Below, piece after piece: positions 15,576 to 19,008 of a stretch of DNA of 19,008 nucleotides. The first letter of the stretch is position 1. Every line of letters begins with the position of its first letter. The position numbers and the translations under genes are program-made. The notes under the pieces were generated by a model that was given only the letters and a program-made list of their open reading frames with translations, was not told where the DNA came from and made no database searches. The DNA comes from Dehalococcoidia bacterium. GTDB lineage: Bacteria; Chloroflexota; Dehalococcoidia; GIF9; AB-539-J10. The stretch is taken from the NCBI GenBank assembly GCA_030612165.1, contig JAUWOK010000009.1:1-19008 (forward strand), given 5' to 3'.

Positions 15576-17047
15576 TGAGTGTTATGGAAAACCATTTCCA
15601 AATCCGTACTTATAAAGAGGTCAACTTGCTGGCCGACCCGATTCATGGCTATATTCATTTCACCTGTCCGGGCAGCAATCCTGACAAGGCGGAACGCACG
15701 GAAAGGGATCTGCTGGATACACCCTGGATGCAAAGGCTGCGCCGCATTCACCAGTTACAGGCAGTGTGGTGGGTCTTCCCTTCGGGAGAGCACTCCCGTT
15801 TCCAGCATTCTCTTGGCGTCATGCACCTGGGTGGGCTGTTTGCCGCGCACCTTTACGATTCTCTCAAGGAAACTACAGGGGTAGATAAATCCAGGGCATA
15901 TGTAGAGGAGACCCTGCGCCTGGCCGGGCTCCTGCACGATATCGGGCACGGACCGTTCTGCCACTTCTTTGATGAGGAATACCTGGATAAGAATAATTAC
16001 CGTGATGAGCATGGCAAGCTCATAAACCATGAAATCCTGGGGCAAAAGATTATCAGGGAAAAGCTTAAGGACATCATTACCAAGATCAAGCGGAGCCCGA
16101 GCGGCAGATTCACAGAAGCAGACGAGGAGATCAATGTAGATTATCTGTGCTACCTGATTAAGAAAGGAGCGGAACCTTCTGACAGAATGCCTGCCTGGCT
16201 GACTGTCCTGAAGGGCTTGATGACCGGCATCTACACTATAGACAATCTGGATTATGTCTGGCGCGACGCCTATATGTGTGGAGTTCTGCCCAAGCCCATC
16301 GATATTGAGCGACTGAAACACTACACCTTCACCACAAAGAAGGGACTTGCCCTTTATCTGCCGGCGCTCTCGGCGCTGGAGGAGTTCCTCAAATTCAGGT
16401 TCCACATGTACACCAGTATCTATTACCACCGCACGGTGAGAGCCATTGAGCTGCACATGAAGGAAATTTTTGGAAAAACGATAGAACTTCTTTATGGCAA
16501 AATCAATCCCTACGAAGACCTGGATACTTTCTTTAAAATGGATGACTGGTCAATTTTAAGCGATGTCCAAAAATGGCAGGAAGAAAACAACGACGAGGAG
16601 AAAAAGGCGCTCGCCGGAGAATGGAAACAAATCATAGAAAGGAAACCCAAATGGAAATGCCTTGACCAGTGTGTGCAGGACTATAGTCAGCTTAAGGTCA
16701 CTCAGAAAATTTCTGCTCCTGAAGAACTGGAGAGGGAAATCAGGAAACAGTTGCAGACAAAAGATATAGAATTTAAAATCGACCTGTCACAGGAAGACCC
16801 GCGCCGGCTGGACCCCCTGTACGACATTGAGGATCCCTCGAAGGTAAAGATATATGACCCTGCCAAAGAAACCTTACTCCGCCCCAGTGAGGTAAAGGAT
16901 TTCTTCGAATGGCGACTACCTGAAAAATCAGTTATCTTTCGACTATATGTCCCCAGAGAACAATCTCGAGAACATGACTGCAGGTTAATCAACGCTTTTG
17001 TCGCTGCCACATCGGGCAAAGGGCAAACTTACGAGACCAGCACGTAA
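15575..17047 (+). CDS. HD-domain phosphohydrolase (dNTPase/SamHD1-like)
   Basis: A 490-residue cytoplasmic protein whose N-terminal half is an HD metal-dependent phosphohydrolase. It shows the signature SRFQHSLGVMHL (His78), LLHDIGHGPFCH (His121-Asp122, with His125 and His130) and DNLDYVWRDA (Asp223/Asp226), in the order seen in dNTP triphosphohydrolases and relatives. The opening NLLADPIHGYIHF and DTPWMQRLRRIHQL are also typical of that group. Residues about 240-490 are charged and I do not recognise them. The substrate may be a dNTP or another nucleotide. ATG 15575 is used; ATG 15584 is an alternative, and neither has a well-spaced ribosome binding site. Confidence 0.85.
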   Translation: MSVMENHFQIRTYKEVNLLADPIHGYIHFTCPGSNPDKAERTERDLLDTPWMQRLRRIHQLQAVWWVFPSGEHSRFQHSLGVMHLGGLFAAHLYDSLKETTGVDKSRAYVEETLRLAGLLHDIGHGPFCHFFDEEYLDKNNYRDEHGKLINHEILGQKIIREKLKDIITKIKRSPSGRFTEADEEINVDYLCYLIKKGAEPSDRMPAWLTVLKGLMTGIYTIDNLDYVWRDAYMCGVLPKPIDIERLKHYTFTTKKGLALYLPALSALEEFLKFRFHMYTSIYYHRTVRAIELHMKEIFGKTIELLYGKINPYEDLDTFFKMDDWSILSDVQKWQEENNDEEKKALAGEWKQIIERKPKWKCLDQCVQDYSQLKVTQKISAPEELEREIRKQLQTKDIEFKIDLSQEDPRRLDPLYDIEDPSKVKIYDPAKETLLRPSEVKDFFEWRLPEKSVIFRLYVPREQSREHDCRLINAFVAATSGKGQTYETST

Positions 17048-17127
17048 ATATCTACGGGCAAGCGCTATAGCACCGCCTTCAAATCGTCAGAAACATTTTT
17101 TCAAAAAAGAGCCTTTAGCGGGAGAAG

Positions 17128-18768
17128 ATGAAAATCAAAAGCCCCACGGTCATAAACACAGACGTATTGATAATCGGCGGGGGTATCGCTGGGCTAAGAG
17201 CAGCTATAGAGGCACGAAAACAGGATGTCGATGTTCTTCTGGTCTCCAGGACCCGGGCAGGTTATAGCAATAACAGCGTCGTCTCCAAGGGGGGCTTCTG
17301 TGCCGCTTGTCCTATGTCCAATGCGGAAGATACTCCGGAGATACATTTCCAGGATACCATCTCTGCCGGCCGCTTTATCAACGACCCAAAGCTGGTGGAG
17401 GTCATGGTGTACGGAATCGAACAGCAAATCTACGACCTGGAGCAATTCGGCGTTAACTTCAGAAAAAAGGAGGGGAAGTTCGACGTCTTTGGCCCTCTCC
17501 CCGGCCACTCTTTTGCCAGAATGTTCTGCGTCGAATCCGGAAACGGGGCAGGAATCACCATGCCCCTGCGTCATTACGCCATCAATATTGGAATACGGTT
17601 TATAGAAGGCATCACGATAACCAGACTGCTAAAAACCGATGAAATCGTGACCGGAGCGATCGGGATAAACAAGACAGATGAGGTCTTGTTGTTCGGCGCC
17701 GGCGCAACCGTACTGGCGAGCGGTGGACTGGGGCAGCTTTTTCTCAGGACAGATAATACACCGGATGCGACAGGCGACGGTTATGCCCTGGCTTATGAAG
17801 CAGGTGTTCCTCTTATAGATATGGAATTTGTCCAGTACTATCCCACCCGCAGAGTAGCGCATAACGCCGGCCCGGGCGTCACAGGGGCTTTATATGAAGG
17901 CATCGCCCTTATCGGCGGAGTTATGAAAAACTCTTTGGGGGAGGACATCTTAGAGAAATACGGCATACAAGACCCCAGGGCAATGACCAGGGACATGGTC
18001 AGCCGCGCCATAATGACTGAAATAACTGAGGGAAGAGATATCAACGGAGGAGTAATTATTGATTATACTGCCGCGTCCCGCAACGTACTTGAGCGATTAG
18101 GGCCACTCTTCATCGCAGAAAAAAACAGAGAGCAACTCATTTTCCCCGTTGCCCCAGTGGCACAGTATGCCATGGGCGGTGTTGAAATAGACGAGAATGC
18201 CCGCACAAACCTGGCCGGTTTATACGCCGCTGGCGAAATTTGCGGCGGAGTTCATGGCGCAAACCGCCTGGGGGGCAACTCTCTTACCGAATGCCTGGTT
18301 TTCGGCACCATCGCCGGCAAAAACGCCGCCAGAGGAGCACAAAAATACTCCAGGCCAACTCCCTCTCAGCGCAAAATTTCCATTGAGAGAGAAAGGCTAA
18401 ATAATATAATGTCCGCCACAGGAGACGAAATTATCGCAAAGATACTCCTCTCTCTCAAGAAAACGACGTGGCATAAGGCAGGGATAATAAGAAACAAGGA
18501 AAATCTTCAGGAGGCACTGCTCCAAATCCGCTCTCTGCGAAGCAGAGCCAAAAAGATTTCTTTAAGCGACAAACAGAACCTTTCACAGGCGTTTACAGCA
18601 AAGAACATGCTAATCACTGCCGAAATAATCTGCAAAGCGGCACTGAAAAGAACCGAGAGCAGAGGAGCTCACTACAGAACCGACCACGCCAAAGAAGGCG
18701 ACGAAAAATGGCTAAGGCATATAAAAACCAACAAAACAGGCAACAGACTTACCCCCTTCCTGGAATAA
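17128..18768 (+). CDS. FAD-dependent fumarate reductase/succinate dehydrogenase-like flavoprotein with altered active site
   Basis: A 546-residue member of the fumarate reductase/L-aspartate oxidase flavoprotein superfamily. It has the FAD dinucleotide-binding motif VLIIGGGIAGLRAAIEA (13-29), EFVQYYPT (233-240), TRDMVSRAI (287-295), AQYAMGGVEI (345-354), LYAAGEICGGVHGANRLGGN (365-384) and the C-terminal SRGAHYRTDHAKEGDEKWL. Compared with E. coli FrdA, from memory, the acid Arg287 (here Arg288) and carboxylate-binding Arg390 (here Arg380) are kept, but His232 is Tyr238 and His355 is Gln346. The FAD-linking His44 is Asn49, so FAD should be non-covalent. No iron-sulfur or membrane subunit genes are adjacent. 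There is no signal peptide. GGGAG just before ATG 17128 supports the start. Substrate unknown. Confidence 0.85.
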   Translation: MKIKSPTVINTDVLIIGGGIAGLRAAIEARKQDVDVLLVSRTRAGYSNNSVVSKGGFCAACPMSNAEDTPEIHFQDTISAGRFINDPKLVEVMVYGIEQQIYDLEQFGVNFRKKEGKFDVFGPLPGHSFARMFCVESGNGAGITMPLRHYAINIGIRFIEGITITRLLKTDEIVTGAIGINKTDEVLLFGAGATVLASGGLGQLFLRTDNTPDATGDGYALAYEAGVPLIDMEFVQYYPTRRVAHNAGPGVTGALYEGIALIGGVMKNSLGEDILEKYGIQDPRAMTRDMVSRAIMTEITEGRDINGGVIIDYTAASRNVLERLGPLFIAEKNREQLIFPVAPVAQYAMGGVEIDENARTNLAGLYAAGEICGGVHGANRLGGNSLTECLVFGTIAGKNAARGAQKYSRPTPSQRKISIERERLNNIMSATGDEIIAKILLSLKKTTWHKAGIIRNKENLQEALLQIRSLRSRAKKISLSDKQNLSQAFTAKNMLITAEIICKAALKRTESRGAHYRTDHAKEGDEKWLRHIKTNKTGNRLTPFLE

Positions 18769-18806
18769 GCCCACTACCTGACTGTGAGACAACCAGAGAA
18801 TAGTAA

Positions 18807-18977
18807 TTACTTCAGGTGCGCCAACTGGAAATACGCAGAGAGTAACCCAGCTTTTTCAATGGCTGCCCTCGTTGCCTCGTCCTGACAAACATTGCCCGCA
18901 AAGTGCGGACATCCACTGCGACAATCATCCGGTATATTGACCTCTTTATTACAAGCTAAACACAGAAACTTCGCCAT
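18807..18977 (-). CDS. Small cysteine-rich protein (56 residues), unrecognised
   Basis: An open frame on the minus strand from ATG 18977 to TAA 18809-18807, preceded by an excellent AAAAGGAGGTGA ribosome binding site about 5 bases upstream, so translation is very likely. The product begins MAKFLCLACNK and has cysteines at 6, 9, 19, 23 and 31 with histidines at 25 and 54. The CxxC near the N-terminus and the CxxxCPH group suggest a small zinc- or iron-binding fold. The C-terminal third (ATRAAIEKAGLLSAYFQLAH) looks helical. It has no membrane segment. It converges with the flavoprotein gene with a 38-base gap. Its own promoter is at or beyond the window edge. I do not recognise a family. Confidence 0.8.
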   Translation of the reverse strand: MAKFLCLACNKEVNIPDDCRSGCPHFAGNVCQDEATRAAIEKAGLLSAYFQLAHLK

Positions 18978-19008
18978 GAAACTCACCTCCTTTTAAAATT
19001 AAAATAAA

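Noticed and set aside
15755..16456. Minus-strand frame of 233 codons inside the HD gene
   Set aside because: Antisense shadow of a gene with intact catalytic motifs; low-quality composition and no start signal.
1..19008. CRISPR array, prophage, defence island or biosynthetic cluster
   Set aside because: No regularly spaced repeats, phage structural genes, nuclease-helicase defence sets or biosynthetic modules were seen; the genes are mostly housekeeping.

Overview
The window looks like chromosomal DNA of an anaerobic, low-to-mid GC Clostridia-type Firmicute, possibly a Peptococcaceae-like or syntrophic organism. This is inferred from strong AAGGAGG-type ribosome binding sites, a two-subunit class I fumarase beside malic enzyme, a ThiD2-ThiE fusion, an iron-sulfur flavoprotein and many oxygen-sensitive-type enzymes. 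I cannot name the species. Almost all genes are recognisable housekeeping or central-carbon genes. I see no CRISPR array, prophage or complete mobile element.

Layout. Bases 1-192 hold the 3' end of a gene, probably a DDE transposase. Next come a strong promoter with a palindrome over its -10 box (189-250) and an operon of malic enzyme and fumarase alpha and beta (302-3083), closed by a bidirectional terminator. On the minus strand lie a compact beta-carbonic-anhydrase-like gene and, upstream of it, a tRNA-Ser(UGA) with a clear promoter. A gene-poor stretch of about 345 bases precedes the ThiD2-ThiE fusion (4138-5247). Acetyl-CoA synthetase (5461-7431) and an OxlT-like MFS transporter (7573-8805) follow, separated by a 16-bp perfect inverted repeat. 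A terminator separates the transporter from mfd, which is on the minus strand (8892-12209). Divergent from mfd are proB and proA (12405-14841), then an iron-sulfur flavoprotein, an HD-domain phosphohydrolase and a fumarate-reductase-like flavoprotein. A 56-residue cysteine-rich protein is encoded on the minus strand at the right edge.

How the genes fit together. Malic enzyme and fumarase link fumarate, malate and pyruvate. Acetyl-CoA synthetase activates acetate, and the neighbouring MFS carrier may move a small carboxylate. ProB and ProA carry out the first two steps of proline synthesis. The fumarate-reductase-like flavoprotein lacks two active-site histidines of true fumarate reductases, so its substrate is unclear.

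The most interesting signals are modest in scale. proB, and possibly mfd, appear to be read from leaderless mRNAs. A TGC-TATAAT extended -10 occurs both before proB and across the proB stop codon. An orphan minus-strand terminator sits in the mfd-proB gap, and the acs-MFS gap has a long hairpin without a T-tract. A small cysteine-rich protein with an excellent ribosome binding site is easy to miss. I found no convincing, wholly new multi-gene system.
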